Assembly (NCBI RefSeq): GCF_002155265.1
Contig: NZ_CP021251.1
Span: 1,860,001-1,924,000 of the forward strand
DNA length: 64,000 nucleotides
From: Corynebacterium pseudotuberculosis
GTDB lineage: Bacteria; Actinomycetota; Actinomycetes; Mycobacteriales; Mycobacteriaceae
Direction of reading: 5' to 3'
Positions 45,799 through 56,013 of this stretch are shown here, piece by piece. A program made the translations under genes and the position numbers. How positions within the stretch are numbered: the first letter of the stretch is position 1; every line of letters begins with the position of its first letter. The notes under the pieces were generated by a model. That model was not told the DNA's origin, searched no databases, and saw nothing but the letters and a program-made list of their open reading frames with translations.

Positions 45799-47493
45799 AT
45801 GCGGACTCATTTCCTCTTGCACCAAACATGGGACTGGTTCATTAACACAGGTCTTGATCTCTTAATCTTGGCCCTCCTTGCGTTCCTTGTGCCTCGCCTT
45901 GGGCGTCTAGCCATGCGAATCGTGGAAAAGAAGGTCATAGACGAGCACGAGGACGAGTCAAAGGCGCACCTCGCTTTCGCCGGTGTGATGATCTACATCG
46001 CACAAATGATCGCCTACTTTGTAATCTTTGTCTTTGTTCTACAACAAATCGGCTTCACGCTCGCCGGCGCAGCAATCCCCGCCACTGCAGCCTCTGCAGC
46101 TATCGGTTTAGGCGCACAGTCGATCATCGCTGATTTTCTCGCGGGTTTCTTCATCTTGAGCGAGAAGCACTACGGCGTGGGTGACTGGGTTCGTTTTGAA
46201 GGCGGAGCCACCAAAATCGAGGGCACGGTAATCCAAATTACAATGCGAGCGACAAGAATCAGGACGCTTGCAGAGGAAACTGTCATCATCCCCAACTCCA
46301 AAGCCGGAGTCTCCATCAATAACTCAAATTATTGGTCGAGCGCAGTAGTTACTATGCCCATTCCATTACTCGGATCGGCTTCTATTGAAGAAGCCATAGA
46401 GCGTTCAACACAGGCCACCCAGCGTGCGTTGCACCGTAGTGATATTGCCCCTGAAATCCTCGGCGAGCTCAGCGTGCATCCTTCGGTCGCTGTACATCAA
46501 CCCAGCACAGTAGGCCAGCCTTGGACAGTGGATATGCGATTCGTATGCCAAGTCAATCCCGGTTCCCAATGGCTTGTCGAACGCGCAATCCGCACCTCTA
46601 TCATTGATGAATTTTGGCAAGAATACGGTACCGCCCCCACCCTCATCGGTTCCCGAGCAGACACGCTTGAGACATCATCACCTTCAGCCATTGCGGATTC
46701 ACTCTTCCGACCGGCAATCATCACTCGTCCAGATGACTCGCAACCGGTTGCATCGAATGAGACCACAGCTACTTTTCCGCATTCCACGCATAACAGAGAA
46801 AACGTCGAAGCTACTCAGGCTTTTCCAGCAGCTTTTCCTATCAGATCTCCAGAGGAAGCCCCCACCACAGAGCTTCCCGACGCCCAATCTCCCGACCGCG
46901 GCAATCATGCAAAAGAAGATCCTGCAATTGTGGAGACTGGACTCATGGACTCCGCCATTTCCAATAATGAAAACCAAGAGCCAACCAATCAAGCCTCTCA
47001 GAGTAGAGATACGCAGTCGCCCAGCCCCTCATCCGGTTCTGCTAAAACAACATGGCGTCGAATCCTTACAGTTGGAGGACGCACCCGAGTTTCCACAACC
47101 ATGCTTGTTGTAGGTTTTGTACTCATAGTTTTATTCAAGGGCTTCACGCTAGAGCCTGACGACGCCTATCAAAATTCCCGGAGCGTAGCCCCACCTTCCC
47201 CTCAGCCCACCGCCCCCGTTGCACCACCAGCGCCCTCTGTTGTTCCTACGCCAAAGACCACGAAACCCTCGATCCCCCAGACCACAAAACAAGAGCCATC
47301 TTCAGAAACTCCGACACCGGCTCAACAAGATAACGCAACTCCCAGTGAGAACGCTTCAGAAGAACCAGCAAGTCCAACGAGCCCACAGACTCTGCCAACA
47401 GGTACAATCGACCCCACGCCTACAGCAATCCCTCGGACAGACGGCGGCGCAAACGACGCGAATGCAAATAATTCGCATGTAGTAACGCCTTAA
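45799..47493 (+). CDS. MscCG-type mechanosensitive channel
   Basis: A 564-residue MscS-family channel with a corynebacterial C-terminal extension. Three N-terminal membrane segments include the pore helix AAIPATAASAAIGLGAQSIIADF; the beta domain GVGDWVRFEGGATKIEGTV follows. A further membrane segment (about residues 436-453, TMLVVGFVLIVLFKG) precedes a Pro/Thr-rich outer tail. In C. glutamicum this protein (NCgl1221) releases glutamate and protects against osmotic downshock. Start set at ATG 45799 with its leaderless -10; the upstream open frame is not family-like. It lies between ilvB and ilvD as in C. glutamicum. Confidence 0.9.
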   Translation: MRTHFLLHQTWDWFINTGLDLLILALLAFLVPRLGRLAMRIVEKKVIDEHEDESKAHLAFAGVMIYIAQMIAYFVIFVFVLQQIGFTLAGAAIPATAASAAIGLGAQSIIADFLAGFFILSEKHYGVGDWVRFEGGATKIEGTVIQITMRATRIRTLAEETVIIPNSKAGVSINNSNYWSSAVVTMPIPLLGSASIEEAIERSTQATQRALHRSDIAPEILGELSVHPSVAVHQPSTVGQPWTVDMRFVCQVNPGSQWLVERAIRTSIIDEFWQEYGTAPTLIGSRADTLETSSPSAIADSLFRPAIITRPDDSQPVASNETTATFPHSTHNRENVEATQAFPAAFPIRSPEEAPTTELPDAQSPDRGNHAKEDPAIVETGLMDSAISNNENQEPTNQASQSRDTQSPSPSSGSAKTTWRRILTVGGRTRVSTTMLVVGFVLIVLFKGFTLEPDDAYQNSRSVAPPSPQPTAPVAPPAPSVVPTPKTTKPSIPQTTKQEPSSETPTPAQQDNATPSENASEEPASPTSPQTLPTGTIDPTPTAIPRTDGGANDANANNSHVVTP

Positions 47494-47541
47494 GAGCTGC
47501 AATACCCATCCGCCATCCCTTTTCCACTAGGATGTCTTCCC

Positions 47542-48081
47542 ATGAGCGAAAAACCTTCAGCCGGCTCTTCCGTAAATCCCCCCACGTCTCCTAGTGTGCG
47601 CAAAGTCGTTTTTTCCCAAGAACGCACGCATATCTTGGCCGCTGGAATTATGGCTGCAATCCTTCTCCTCATCATTGGCGCAGCACCGCTCTATTTGTTC
47701 TGGCTATTAGTTTTCCCCCTACTCTTTATTATCTGGGCGCTCAAAACTAAGACCATCGTTGATGATTTAGGGATTACGGCTAAGTATTTTCTCCAAGCTC
47801 CCGCACATGCAGCCTGGGAAGATATTCAGGGGATTGAGTTCAAAGGATCCCGAACCATGCTTAGGACTACGCATAAGTCCTTTCCCTTACCTGCGGTTAC
47901 GTTCAATTCACTCCCCCGGCTAGAGGAAGCATCTGCAGGACGAATTCCCGATGTCTTATCCCAAGGCAAGAAGGCCGCAGACGATAAGGTTGTCATAGTG
48001 CATCGTGATGGCTACCAAGAAATGCTCACAAGAGAAGAATTTGAGCGGCGCGAAGCCGCAAAAAAGCGCAATGAGCCCTAA
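47542..48081 (+). CDS. PH-like domain membrane protein
   Basis: A 179-residue protein with two adjacent membrane segments (about residues 32-72) followed by a bacterial PH-like (bPH_6) domain: VDDLGITAKYFLQAPAHAAW, then EDIQGIEF. A charged C-terminus ends RREAAKKRNEP. Function unknown. AGGATG precedes the ATG. A short TCCTAC/GTAGGA hairpin with ATATTTT after the stop (48109-48130) may be its terminator. Its position before ilvD is conserved in corynebacteria. Confidence 0.8.
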   Translation: MSEKPSAGSSVNPPTSPSVRKVVFSQERTHILAAGIMAAILLLIIGAAPLYLFWLLVFPLLFIIWALKTKTIVDDLGITAKYFLQAPAHAAWEDIQGIEFKGSRTMLRTTHKSFPLPAVTFNSLPRLEEASAGRIPDVLSQGKKAADDKVVIVHRDGYQEMLTREEFERREAAKKRNEP

Positions 48082-48301
48082 TTACAGATTTTTATGAGAT
48101 GAGCTATCCTACGTTGTAGGAATATTTTGTTGCTGCCTCACCCACCCATAATGAGCGCACACAAGTCGCCTATTTCCCTGGGCTCCCCTCCTAAAAAACA
48201 AGAGAACAGTAATCGAAACAAGTACTTGCTGTTCTACGCTGCCGCGATCGCACCTGACGCAGCACTGAATCTATACAATCAGCCCACACGTTAGGAACAC
48301 C

Positions 48302-50143
48302 ATGTTTCCACTTCGCTCACGCGTCACTACCGTTGGTCGAAACGCCTCAGGTGCTCGTGCCCTTTGGCGAGCTACTGGAACTAAAGAGCACGAGTTTGGA
48401 AAGCCTATTGTAGCGATTGTTAATTCTTATACGCAGTTTGTTCCTGGCCACGTACATCTTAAAAATGTTGGCGATATTGTTGCCGACGCGGTTCGAGCTG
48501 CAGGTGGGGTTCCTAAGGAATTTAATACCATTGCGGTAGATGATGGTATAGCCATGGGCCACGGAGGCATGCTCTATTCACTTCCCAGCAGGGAAATCAT
48601 TGCCGATTCAGTGGAATACATGGTCAATGCACATACCGCCGATGCCATGGTCTGCATTTCCAACTGCGATAAAATCACTCCCGGAATGCTCAATGCCGCA
48701 ATGCGGTTAAACATCCCTGCCATTTTTGTTTCTGGCGGACCTATGGAAGCCGGCAAAGCTGTAGTTGTTGATGGAATAGCGCATGCCCCAACCGACTTAG
48801 TTACTGCAATCACGGCTTCAGCAAATGAAACCGTAAACGACGATTCTTTACAAACAATCGAAGAATCTGCTTGTCCTACGTGTGGTTCCTGTTCCGGAAT
48901 GTTTACCGCTAACTCAATGAACTGTTTAACGGAAGCACTCGGGCTTTCTCTGCCAGGTAACGGCACTACGCTGGCTACGCACACGGCGCGTAAAAGACTA
49001 TTTGAACAAGCAGGCACCATGATCGTAGACATGTGCCAGCGATACTACGGCCAAGAAGACGAGTCCGTACTCCCCCGTAGCGTGGCCACGAAAGAAGCTT
49101 TTCTCAATGCCATGGCCCTTGATATGGCAATGGGTGGGTCAACTAATACGGTTTTACACACGCTGGCCGCGGCGCAAGAAGGCGAAGTCGATTTCTCTCT
49201 CTCCGATATTGATGAGCTCTCACACAGGATTCCTTGTTTGTCTAAAGTAGCCCCGAATGGCAATTATCATATCGAGGATGTTCACAGAGCCGGCGGAATC
49301 CCTGCAATTCTTGGCGAGCTCCACAGAAACGGCCTATTAGAAAAGACTGTTCATTCTGTTCTCTATTCATCATTAGATGAGTGGCTTAACGACTGGGATA
49401 TTCGTGGTATCAATCCGCTTCAAGAAGCCATCGAACTATTCCATGCAGCCCCTGGAGGTGTGCGGACCACCAAGGCATTCTCCCAGTCAAACCGCTGGGA
49501 TTCGCTTGACCTAGACACCACCAATGGATGTATCCATGATGTTCCGCATGCATATTCCGCTGACGGAGGACTGGCGATTTTACGTGGCAACCTTGCCCCC
49601 GACGGGGCGGTAGTAAAATCCGCTGGAGTCGACAAATCCGTATGGTCTTTCTCAGGACCTGCCCGTGTGGTTGAAAGCCAAGAAGAGGCCGTATCGATCA
49701 TCCTAAATAAAGAGGTTCAACCTGGCGACGTGGTGGTCATCCGCTATGAAGGCCCTTCCGGAGGACCCGGCATGCAAGAGATGCTTCATCCAACTTCTTT
49801 CCTTAAAGGCGCAGGTTTGGGTAAAGCATGTGCGCTCATTACCGATGGTCGCTTCTCAGGAGGCACGTCAGGGCTATCAATCGGTCATATTTCTCCTGAA
49901 GCTGCTCATGGCGGACTCATCGGACTGATCGAAGATGGAGATCAAATTACGATTGATATTCACAAGCGATTGTTACGCTTAGATGTCGCAGAGAATGTCA
50001 TCGAGCGGCGTCGTAAAGCTATGAACTCACGAGAAAAGCCGTGGGAGCCTCGGAATCGTCAACGCTCCGTTTCCAAGGCCTTGCGCGCGTACGCAGAAAT
50101 GGCGACGTCCGCAGACAAGGGCGCTGTGCGCCATATAGATTAA
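48302..50143 (+). CDS. ilvD: Dihydroxy-acid dehydratase
   Basis: Third common enzyme of branched-chain amino acid synthesis, Fe-S dependent. 613 residues. Cluster Cys residues are in [10 protein letters not shown] and [21 protein letters not shown]-terminal [14 protein letters not shown] and [16 protein letters not shown] are conserved. TTAGGAAC precedes the ATG. The 220-base upstream gap contains a 7-bp AGAACAG/CTGTTCT repeat and a TATACAAT -10-like box. Confidence 0.96.
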   Translation: MFPLRSRVTTVGRNASGARALWRATGTKEHEFGKPIVAIVNSYTQFVPGHVHLKNVGDIVADAVRAAGGVPKEFNTIAVDDGIAMGHGGMLYSLPSREIIADSVEYMVNAHTADAMVCISNCDKITPGMLNAAMRLNIPAIFVSGGPMEAGKAVVVDGIAHAPTDLVTAITASANETVNDDSLQTIEESACPTCGSCSGMFTANSMNCLTEALGLSLPGNGTTLATHTARKRLFEQAGTMIVDMCQRYYGQEDESVLPRSVATKEAFLNAMALDMAMGGSTNTVLHTLAAAQEGEVDFSLSDIDELSHRIPCLSKVAPNGNYHIEDVHRAGGIPAILGELHRNGLLEKTVHSVLYSSLDEWLNDWDIRGINPLQEAIELFHAAPGGVRTTKAFSQSNRWDSLDLDTTNGCIHDVPHAYSADGGLAILRGNLAPDGAVVKSAGVDKSVWSFSGPARVVESQEEAVSIILNKEVQPGDVVVIRYEGPSGGPGMQEMLHPTSFLKGAGLGKACALITDGRFSGGTSGLSIGHISPEAAHGGLIGLIEDGDQITIDIHKRLLRLDVAENVIERRRKAMNSREKPWEPRNRQRSVSKALRAYAEMATSADKGAVRHID

Positions 50144-50159
50144 CGATCACATAGATAAC

Positions 50160-50199
50160 GGCCCTGACTTCAGAAAACTGAGGTCAGGGCCTTATTTTA
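50160..50199 (+). terminator. Terminator of ilvD
   Basis: A perfect 14-bp stem with GGCCCTGACTTCAG (50160-50173) and its near-complement (50178-50191) around AAAA, with one G-T type mismatch, followed by TTATTTTATT. Confidence 0.88.
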
Positions 50200-50204
50200 T
50201 TGGC

Positions 50205-51629
50205 TTAGACCAATGGGTTTACAGCGGCTCCGAACCACCACAACGCCACTGCTCCAGCAATTCCTAGCACGACAAAGACCCACGAGCTTGCAAGTGGCCG
50301 CTTAGCCCAGCTCCGGCTTACGTCAAAGGAGATAAGCCCAGGGCCGGTAAACTGCAGCACCAGCGAGATCGTGGTGAGGAAAAATGCAAACCATATGGAG
50401 TCATTGAGATCAGTTAAATTCAACGCATCGGCGCTCGCGATATGGTGCAGGGTAAGGAAGGACGTGACAACTGTAGCTACAGCAGCAGCAACTGGAGTGA
50501 GCAAACCAAAAACGAGGAAGACACCTGCTGCCAATTCCATAGCCGGTACGGCGACAGCCAAGGTGCTGGCATAGGCGTAGGAAGAGAATTGGTCTTGCAA
50601 ACCATTTATTCCTCCGGAATTCCCCATTGCAAAGAAAACTTGAACCGCATCCAAAATCAGCCAGGCACCAAAGACTATGCGCAGCACAAACAAACCAAAA
50701 TCGATTGTTCCCCGTTTAGCGGCAGCGGCAACAGCATGTGCCGATGCGGGATCAGGCTGCGGTGCCACTGGAGAAACAGGAGGAACTTGCTCCAGTTGTG
50801 GTTCTGCAAAGGCCGTAGTAGTCGGCGCGGCTACCGGTGTTGGAGGTACCACAGTTGATGAGGCAACAGGCTGCCCGGCGGGGGCGAAATCTTCATCCCT
50901 ATAGGCCGCGCGGTCACTAGACGCAGGCTCCCGGTACATGGACGTGGGAGCGTCTGAGGCAAGCGGTTGACTATGACGCTGAGCATCCCGCTCCAGAGTT
51001 GTGGTCTGTTCTTCTCCCGGAGTTCTAGGAACAGAAGATCCCATAGCAGAGGAATCAGAAGCCACTGGAGCAGCGCTGAACACAGTGGTCTTATCTTCTA
51101 TAGGAGCAGGTTGCTCCTTCTCATTCTCTGTTTTAAAAGAATCCGTGGGAGGGTGCTGTACCTTTGCCTGAGATATTACCTCTGGCGCTACCACAGTCTT
51201 AGCATCTGCAACAGTGGTTTCTTCCGAGGTTAAAGGCTCCTGCGCAACTGTAGCGGATCCATCATCTGCTGCTTTTTCCGCAGCATGAGGAGCATCCACA
51301 CGAGGAGAAGCTGAAACCGAGTCCGGCTTAGATTCCTTGTGAGAGGACGAATCGATATGCTCTTGTTTTTCACCGGGGTTCTCTACGTGAGACGGTTGCA
51401 CGCTGGCAGAGACCGGGGCTGTATTGCTTCGTTCTGAGGGCTGAATCGACTGGGGTGCTGCACGCCCTGCACGTTCATAAAGGCTCTTGGCCGGATCTAC
51501 AGGTTTCTTTGAGGGGTCCTGAAGAGTTTTTGAAGGCGTTTCACCTTGCGACGACGTAGAGGGGGCTTGATATGTTGGGATCTCGTCATCAAGATCGCTG
51601 GCTCGATCGGGCTTGGCGTTGTCGTTCAT
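50205..51629 (-). CDS. DoxX family membrane protein with long disordered N-terminus
   Basis: A 474-residue protein. The first about 310 residues are a Pro/Ala/Ser/Thr/Glu-rich low-complexity region (for example SLYERAGRAAPQSIQPS); the last 160 are a four-helix DoxX domain (FGLFVLRIVFGAWLILDAVQ, ELAAGVFLVFGLLTPVAA). DoxX proteins are linked to redox and thiol stress in other actinobacteria. The length of the disordered part is unusual. Confidence 0.82.
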   Translation of the reverse strand: MNDNAKPDRASDLDDEIPTYQAPSTSSQGETPSKTLQDPSKKPVDPAKSLYERAGRAAPQSIQPSERSNTAPVSASVQPSHVENPGEKQEHIDSSSHKESKPDSVSASPRVDAPHAAEKAADDGSATVAQEPLTSEETTVADAKTVVAPEVISQAKVQHPPTDSFKTENEKEQPAPIEDKTTVFSAAPVASDSSAMGSSVPRTPGEEQTTTLERDAQRHSQPLASDAPTSMYREPASSDRAAYRDEDFAPAGQPVASSTVVPPTPVAAPTTTAFAEPQLEQVPPVSPVAPQPDPASAHAVAAAAKRGTIDFGLFVLRIVFGAWLILDAVQVFFAMGNSGGINGLQDQFSSYAYASTLAVAVPAMELAAGVFLVFGLLTPVAAAVATVVTSFLTLHHIASADALNLTDLNDSIWFAFFLTTISLVLQFTGPGLISFDVSRSWAKRPLASSWVFVVLGIAGAVALWWFGAAVNPLV

Positions 51630-51728
51630 GCGCCCCAGGATATGCGAAAATGTTGAAGAAGAGGGGAAGTTACCGGCGCGCCCGGACGCTAAATTTTAGA
51701 AGCATCCAGGCGCGTAACTGTGGGTAGT

Positions 51729-52550
51729 CTAGGAACAGGATTTCAATGCTCCCGCTAGAGCATCCTTTTCTCGGGTTGTTACGGTAAGAGAATATAGGGA
51801 CTTTACTCGGATCTGGCGTTGAGCGTATTCACATGTGAATGCTTCATTTGAAAGCATCCATTGGTCTGCAGTTTTTGCTTTCTTCATGCGGTTTGCCTCT
51901 AGCGATGTGGCTATCAAGTTGATCGGATCATTGGCAAAGTTGCGTCGCTTTTGTGCATCCCATGTATATGCCCCGGCATACCAAGCGTTGGCCAGCGGAA
52001 CGATATGATCGATGTCTACGCCGTTTGCTTTCTTCCCGCCGCGGACAAAGTCAACGGTATTTCCGGTGTATGGATCTACGAGCTTTCCTTTTTCAATGAT
52101 GCAGTCTTTGGTTTTATTTCGAACAACTATGTCGGTGAGGTCTCGGCGCAGGATGTCATTCCGAGTGTCACATCCGTTGTGTCCGCCCTCTACTTCCACG
52201 TCATCGCTCCATGCTTGACCAAATTGGTCCCGGCTGTACATTGGCTTGCCACCGAGAGCATCGTCGATCTGGAGAGAATCCAGCGTAGCTGCATCATCGC
52301 CTGTGGCAACAGAGTCAGGGAGAACACCTTCTTGAGGAGTTTCTTGAGCCGGAAGCGGTTCCGCATCGATAAGCGGGAAGGGGACGTCCTGCGAGTCTGT
52401 GGCTTCAGCATGGGATACCCACTGATTGAAGGCACCCGTTAGATTTCCGGAGAAAAGCCCCAGGCTGGTTACGATCGCGAGGGAGAGGATTGTTGCACGA
52501 ATAAACGCTCGTTTTATCGAACTAGCTAGGTTATTGGATTTCATATTCAT
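51729..52550 (-). CDS. Secreted HNH (DUF1524-like) nuclease
   Basis: A 273-residue protein with a signal peptide or anchor (residues about 15-36, ILSLAIVTSLGLFSG) and a C-terminal HNH domain: GHNGCDTRNDILRRDL, ANGVDIDHIVPLANAW, and NDPINLIATSLEANRMK. The DHIVP box and Asn-Asn-Lys pattern match secreted Actinobacterial HNH nucleases. It probably degrades external nucleic acids; no immunity gene is recognised next to it. Upstream are two ATG options two codons apart. Confidence 0.85.
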   Translation of the reverse strand: MNMKSNNLASSIKRAFIRATILSLAIVTSLGLFSGNLTGAFNQWVSHAEATDSQDVPFPLIDAEPLPAQETPQEGVLPDSVATGDDAATLDSLQIDDALGGKPMYSRDQFGQAWSDDVEVEGGHNGCDTRNDILRRDLTDIVVRNKTKDCIIEKGKLVDPYTGNTVDFVRGGKKANGVDIDHIVPLANAWYAGAYTWDAQKRRNFANDPINLIATSLEANRMKKAKTADQWMLSNEAFTCEYAQRQIRVKSLYSLTVTTREKDALAGALKSCS

Positions 52551-52980
52551 AATGTTTTAAACGTAACAGCCTATGCCAACGATTGCATGTAAAGAATCTC
52601 ACACCTTTAGGTAAAGCTAATCAAAAATTTAACATTACCGAATTTATGCCCAATTGCACCTCAATAGCATTTTTATAAGCCTATTTCCGATATAAACAAC
52701 CTAAAGAATGTCTTATATACAAAATAAGGGCTTTGAGAATTATAAACCAATACAATCAAAAGCAACCATAAGGAATCCCAATCTGACGATCCCTGACAGT
52801 CAGTCTATCGACGACCACTTTACCCCTTAACAACTCCCCACATGACGTCACGTTACGCTTGCGAATACGCAAAATCTTTGGATTCACGTGGCGTAAGATA
52901 GGTGTTTTGTGCGCAAAGTCAAGAAAAATACGCCATCGCGACAATAAAATTGGAAACAACTTGGGCACGGGCACGGATTA
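52551..52980. other. AT-rich gap with no gene seen
   Basis: Roughly the first 250 bases are strongly AT-rich; no open frame with a ribosome site was found on either strand. Near 52855-52870 a short TTGCG-AATA-CGCAA repeat occurs. It separates the HNH nuclease from lysG. Confidence 0.6.
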
Positions 52981-53871
52981 CTACGCTGTACCACTCACGG
53001 GGCGCAACACTTTCGAGGCTGCCACAATGACCGACTCCGTAAGTCGGTCAAGGGAAGGCGACTCTAGCCGCCATCTCTGCCAGTAAAGAGGCACCTCGAA
53101 AACTGTGGAATCCAGCATGACCACTTCACCACTTTCCAATAAAGGCGCAGCTTGTGATTCCGGCAGCAACGCCCACCCCAGCCCTACCCTAGCGGCTTCA
53201 AAGAAAGCTTCCGCTGAAGGTATTTCAGAAACCCGACGGCGGCGCGGAACCTGACCGAGCCTGCGCTCAAGATCCTTGTCCTGCAACGCATCACGTGGGC
53301 CAAAACGCAACACCGGCATAGTGCTCCAATCCACAGTTCCATCCCGGCTTGTGTAACGATCCAAAAGCCAAGGGTTTGCCACGGATACATAATGAAATGC
53401 CCCCAGTGCAATAGATTCACAGCCTGACGCAGCCTTGGCTTCACCAGTGACCGCGCCGAGCACGTCTCCGCGCTTGAGAAGGGCGAGCGAATAAGCCTCA
53501 TCCTCCACACGGACGTGCAAGGTAGCCGAGTCCCAACGTGCGACGTCGGCAAGCACCGGCTTAAACCACTCAGAGAGCGAATCTGCATTGATTGCCACAG
53601 TCAGAGGGACGCGATCAATACGCTCGTGTAGTTGCGCATTTGCCTCCGCCTGCAGCAGTTCCATCCTTCGTGCCGTCTGAAGCAGAATCTCGCCAGCATC
53701 GGTGGGAGTAGGAGGCGATGTCCTACGGACGACTACCCTGCCGATCTCCTTTTCTAAAGCTTTAATTCTCTGACTCACCGCGGACGGCGATACCCCCAAG
53801 ATAGAGGCTGCGTCTTCAAAACTTTCCTCATCTATAATCGCGGATAATGTTTGCAGGTGAAGTGGGTTCAT
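52981..53871 (-). CDS. lysG: LysR-type regulator LysG (ArgP family)
   Basis: A 296-residue LysR regulator. The winged helix DEESFEDAASILGVSPSAVSQ plus RIKALE lies at residues about 13-40, followed by the effector domain. ArgP/LysG proteins sense Lys, Arg or His and activate the divergent exporter lysE. The 70-base spacer to lysE must hold the operator and promoter. Confidence 0.92.
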   Translation of the reverse strand: MNPLHLQTLSAIIDEESFEDAASILGVSPSAVSQRIKALEKEIGRVVVRRTSPPTPTDAGEILLQTARRMELLQAEANAQLHERIDRVPLTVAINADSLSEWFKPVLADVARWDSATLHVRVEDEAYSLALLKRGDVLGAVTGEAKAASGCESIALGAFHYVSVANPWLLDRYTSRDGTVDWSTMPVLRFGPRDALQDKDLERRLGQVPRRRRVSEIPSAEAFFEAARVGLGWALLPESQAAPLLESGEVVMLDSTVFEVPLYWQRWRLESPSLDRLTESVIVAASKVLRPVSGTA

Positions 53872-53941
53872 GAAGCTATTCTAAACCAAGTGTAAAAACA
53901 TTTATTTTACTTAATATCGCTGCAAGGTGCATTCTTGAGTC

Positions 53942-54673
53942 ATGAGTATTGCAATCGCTGGATTCCTGATGGGCTTGTCCCTTATTGTTGCCATCGGCCC
54001 GCAAAATGCTCTCATTATTAGACAGGGCGTCAAACGTGAGGGCGTCCTAGCCGTGCTCCTGGTCTGCATCATTTCCGACATCATCTTGATCTTTGGCGGA
54101 ACAGCAGGAGTTGGTGCATTAGTGGAACGTGCTCCTATCGCACTTGTAGTGATGAAATGGCTCGGCGCTGCTTATCTCCTATACTTCGGTATTAGCTGTT
54201 GGCGCGACGCCCTTAAACGCCGTGGCGACGCGCTCACTGTAGAAGAAACAGAGCCAGAGTACGCCGAAAGCATCGAAATACGTTCCCAACAGCACAGCAA
54301 CTCTAGCCTGATCACTGCTCCCAAAACACGCCTAGGAAAGCCTTCACAGCGTTCCTCTGTTGAAAAAAACTCATGCCCCCACCGCCCATGGGTTAAACCT
54401 GTCTTGGCTGCGCTTGCCTTTACCTGGCTTAACCCCGCCGCATACATCGACGTCTTAGTGATGCTTGGCGGCATTGCCAACCAGCATGGAGAGACTGGAC
54501 GCTGGGTCTTTGCTTCCGGTGCTCTCGCAGCAAGCTTTGTGTGGTTCCCATTCATTGGCTTCACATCACTCCGCTTTGCTCATGTGCTTGCGCGGCCAAC
54601 AGTTTGGCGTTATATCAACATCGCCATTGGTGTCATTATGTTCATCATGTGCGCCCGTTTGCTGATGCATTAA
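53942..54673 (+). CDS. lysE: Lysine/arginine exporter LysE
   Basis: A 243-residue six-helix exporter of basic amino acids. GPQNALIIRQGVKREGV and LTFTWLNPAAYIDVLVMLGG-like (here AFTWLNPAAYIDVLVMLGG) are family signatures. The loop between helices 3 and 4 is longer than usual (about residues 95-145, polar). Divergent from lysG, its known activator in C. glutamicum. Confidence 0.94.
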   Translation: MSIAIAGFLMGLSLIVAIGPQNALIIRQGVKREGVLAVLLVCIISDIILIFGGTAGVGALVERAPIALVVMKWLGAAYLLYFGISCWRDALKRRGDALTVEETEPEYAESIEIRSQQHSNSSLITAPKTRLGKPSQRSSVEKNSCPHRPWVKPVLAALAFTWLNPAAYIDVLVMLGGIANQHGETGRWVFASGALAASFVWFPFIGFTSLRFAHVLARPTVWRYINIAIGVIMFIMCARLLMH

Positions 54674-54677
54674 CTAT

Positions 54678-54714
54678 AAGGGGAGAAAAACTCAACTTCT
54701 CCCCTTTAGTTTTC
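54678..54714 (+). terminator. Terminator of lysE
   Basis: A perfect 10-bp stem AAGGGGAGAA / TTCTCCCCTT (54678-54687, 54697-54706) followed by TAGTTTTC. Confidence 0.85.
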
Positions 54715-54723
54715 TCCTATCTA

Positions 54724-55836
54724 CTAGGCCTCAGCTCCCGTCCCATGAGTCTTCGATTTTGTTGCTCCAGCCCAGATATTGATTCCCCCGTCATTAGCAA
54801 TCGTGTCAATCTCATTGAGTTCTTCAGTGGTAAAGCTCAGGTTATTGAGCGCATCGATGTTCTGGTCTAGCTGTTCAACGGAAGAGGCCCCAATCAGCGC
54901 GCTCGTAACGGTCTCTACCCCATAGTCTCCTTGCTCTCTTAAGACCCATGCGATCGCCATCTGTGCAAGAGTCTGGCCGCGCCTCTTTGCTACCTCGTTG
55001 AGTTTGGAAACCATCTCTAGATTGCTAGCGGAAAGCATGTCCGTCCCCAAGGACTTTCCAGCAGCAGCACGTGAGTTTTCCGGAATTCCATCCAGGTAAC
55101 GGTCAGTAAGTAATCCTTGGGCTAGCGGAGAAAAAGCGATAACTCCAAGGCCAGAGTCAGCAGCCGATTCCAACAAAGAGTCGCCATCTTCACCAGGTTC
55201 CTCCACCCAGCGATTCATGATGGAATAGCTCGGCTGATGGATGAGCAACGGGCAGCCTTCTTCCGACATCATCGCCGCTGCCTCGTTTGTTAGTCCTGCG
55301 CTATAAGAAGAAATCCCCACGTATCGAGCCTTGCCGGAAGCCACGATATCGCGCAATGCATATACGGTTTCTTCCAGCGGAGTATCTGGATCCGGGCGGT
55401 GGTGATAGAAAATATCCACATGCTCTAGGCCTAGCCTAGATAAAGAAGCATCCAAGGAATCCATCAGATATTTTCGGGAACCCCCAAAGCTATAAGGGCC
55501 TGCGCCCATGTTCCAACCGGCTTTGCTTGAAATCACTATCTCATCGCGGTGCGCCTTGAGATCCTCCGAAAAAATCCGACCAAAATTTTTCTCCGCAGAT
55601 CCTGCAGGAGGCCCATAATTGTTGGCCAAATCAAAATGCGTAATTCCTCGATCAAACGCACGGTGGATAATTTCGCGCTGTGTTGCCAGAGGTTTATCGT
55701 CTCCAAAATTATGCCAAAAACCTAGGCTGATAGCAGGAAGCCTAAGACCTGATTGCCCAACAATGCGGTATTCCATATCTTCATACCGGTCTGCGGCAGG
55801 AACATATACAGGTTCTGTTTCTCTTGAATATGTCAT
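54724..55836 (-). CDS. Aldo/keto reductase, YghZ-like
   Basis: A 370-residue NADPH-dependent reductase. The catalytic residues are visible: Asp/Tyr in HFDLANNYGPPAGSAE, Lys in SSKAGWNMGAGPY, His in YHHRPDPDTPLE. The similarity to E. coli YghZ (L-glyceraldehyde 3-phosphate / methylglyoxal reductase) is by motif and order. Start set at ATG 55836 with a CACACT seven bases upstream. Convergent with lysE. Confidence 0.88.
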   Translation of the reverse strand: MTYSRETEPVYVPAADRYEDMEYRIVGQSGLRLPAISLGFWHNFGDDKPLATQREIIHRAFDRGITHFDLANNYGPPAGSAEKNFGRIFSEDLKAHRDEIVISSKAGWNMGAGPYSFGGSRKYLMDSLDASLSRLGLEHVDIFYHHRPDPDTPLEETVYALRDIVASGKARYVGISSYSAGLTNEAAAMMSEEGCPLLIHQPSYSIMNRWVEEPGEDGDSLLESAADSGLGVIAFSPLAQGLLTDRYLDGIPENSRAAAGKSLGTDMLSASNLEMVSKLNEVAKRRGQTLAQMAIAWVLREQGDYGVETVTSALIGASSVEQLDQNIDALNNLSFTTEELNEIDTIANDGGINIWAGATKSKTHGTGAEA

Positions 55837-55919
55837 GCCTACCAGTGTGCGCTCACGTACCACTAATTGTCGAGAAAAAAGCCACTGCTCTGAAAATTAA
55901 GCACATGACCAAGCATAAC

Positions 55920-55973
55920 GAGGCGTGTCACGATAAGTTAGCAATATGCGTTAACTACATCGTGACACGCCTC
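55920..55973. repeat. 15-bp perfect inverted repeat between AKR gene and gatB
   Basis: GAGGCGTGTCACGAT (55920-55934) and its exact complement (55959-55973); the loop holds a further 5-bp GTTA/TAAC pair. No T tract on either strand. It probably ends gatB transcription. Confidence 0.75.
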
Positions 55974-56013
55974 AAAACACACTGGCAGCAGAATCGCTAC
56001 ACTTTTAGATTAC

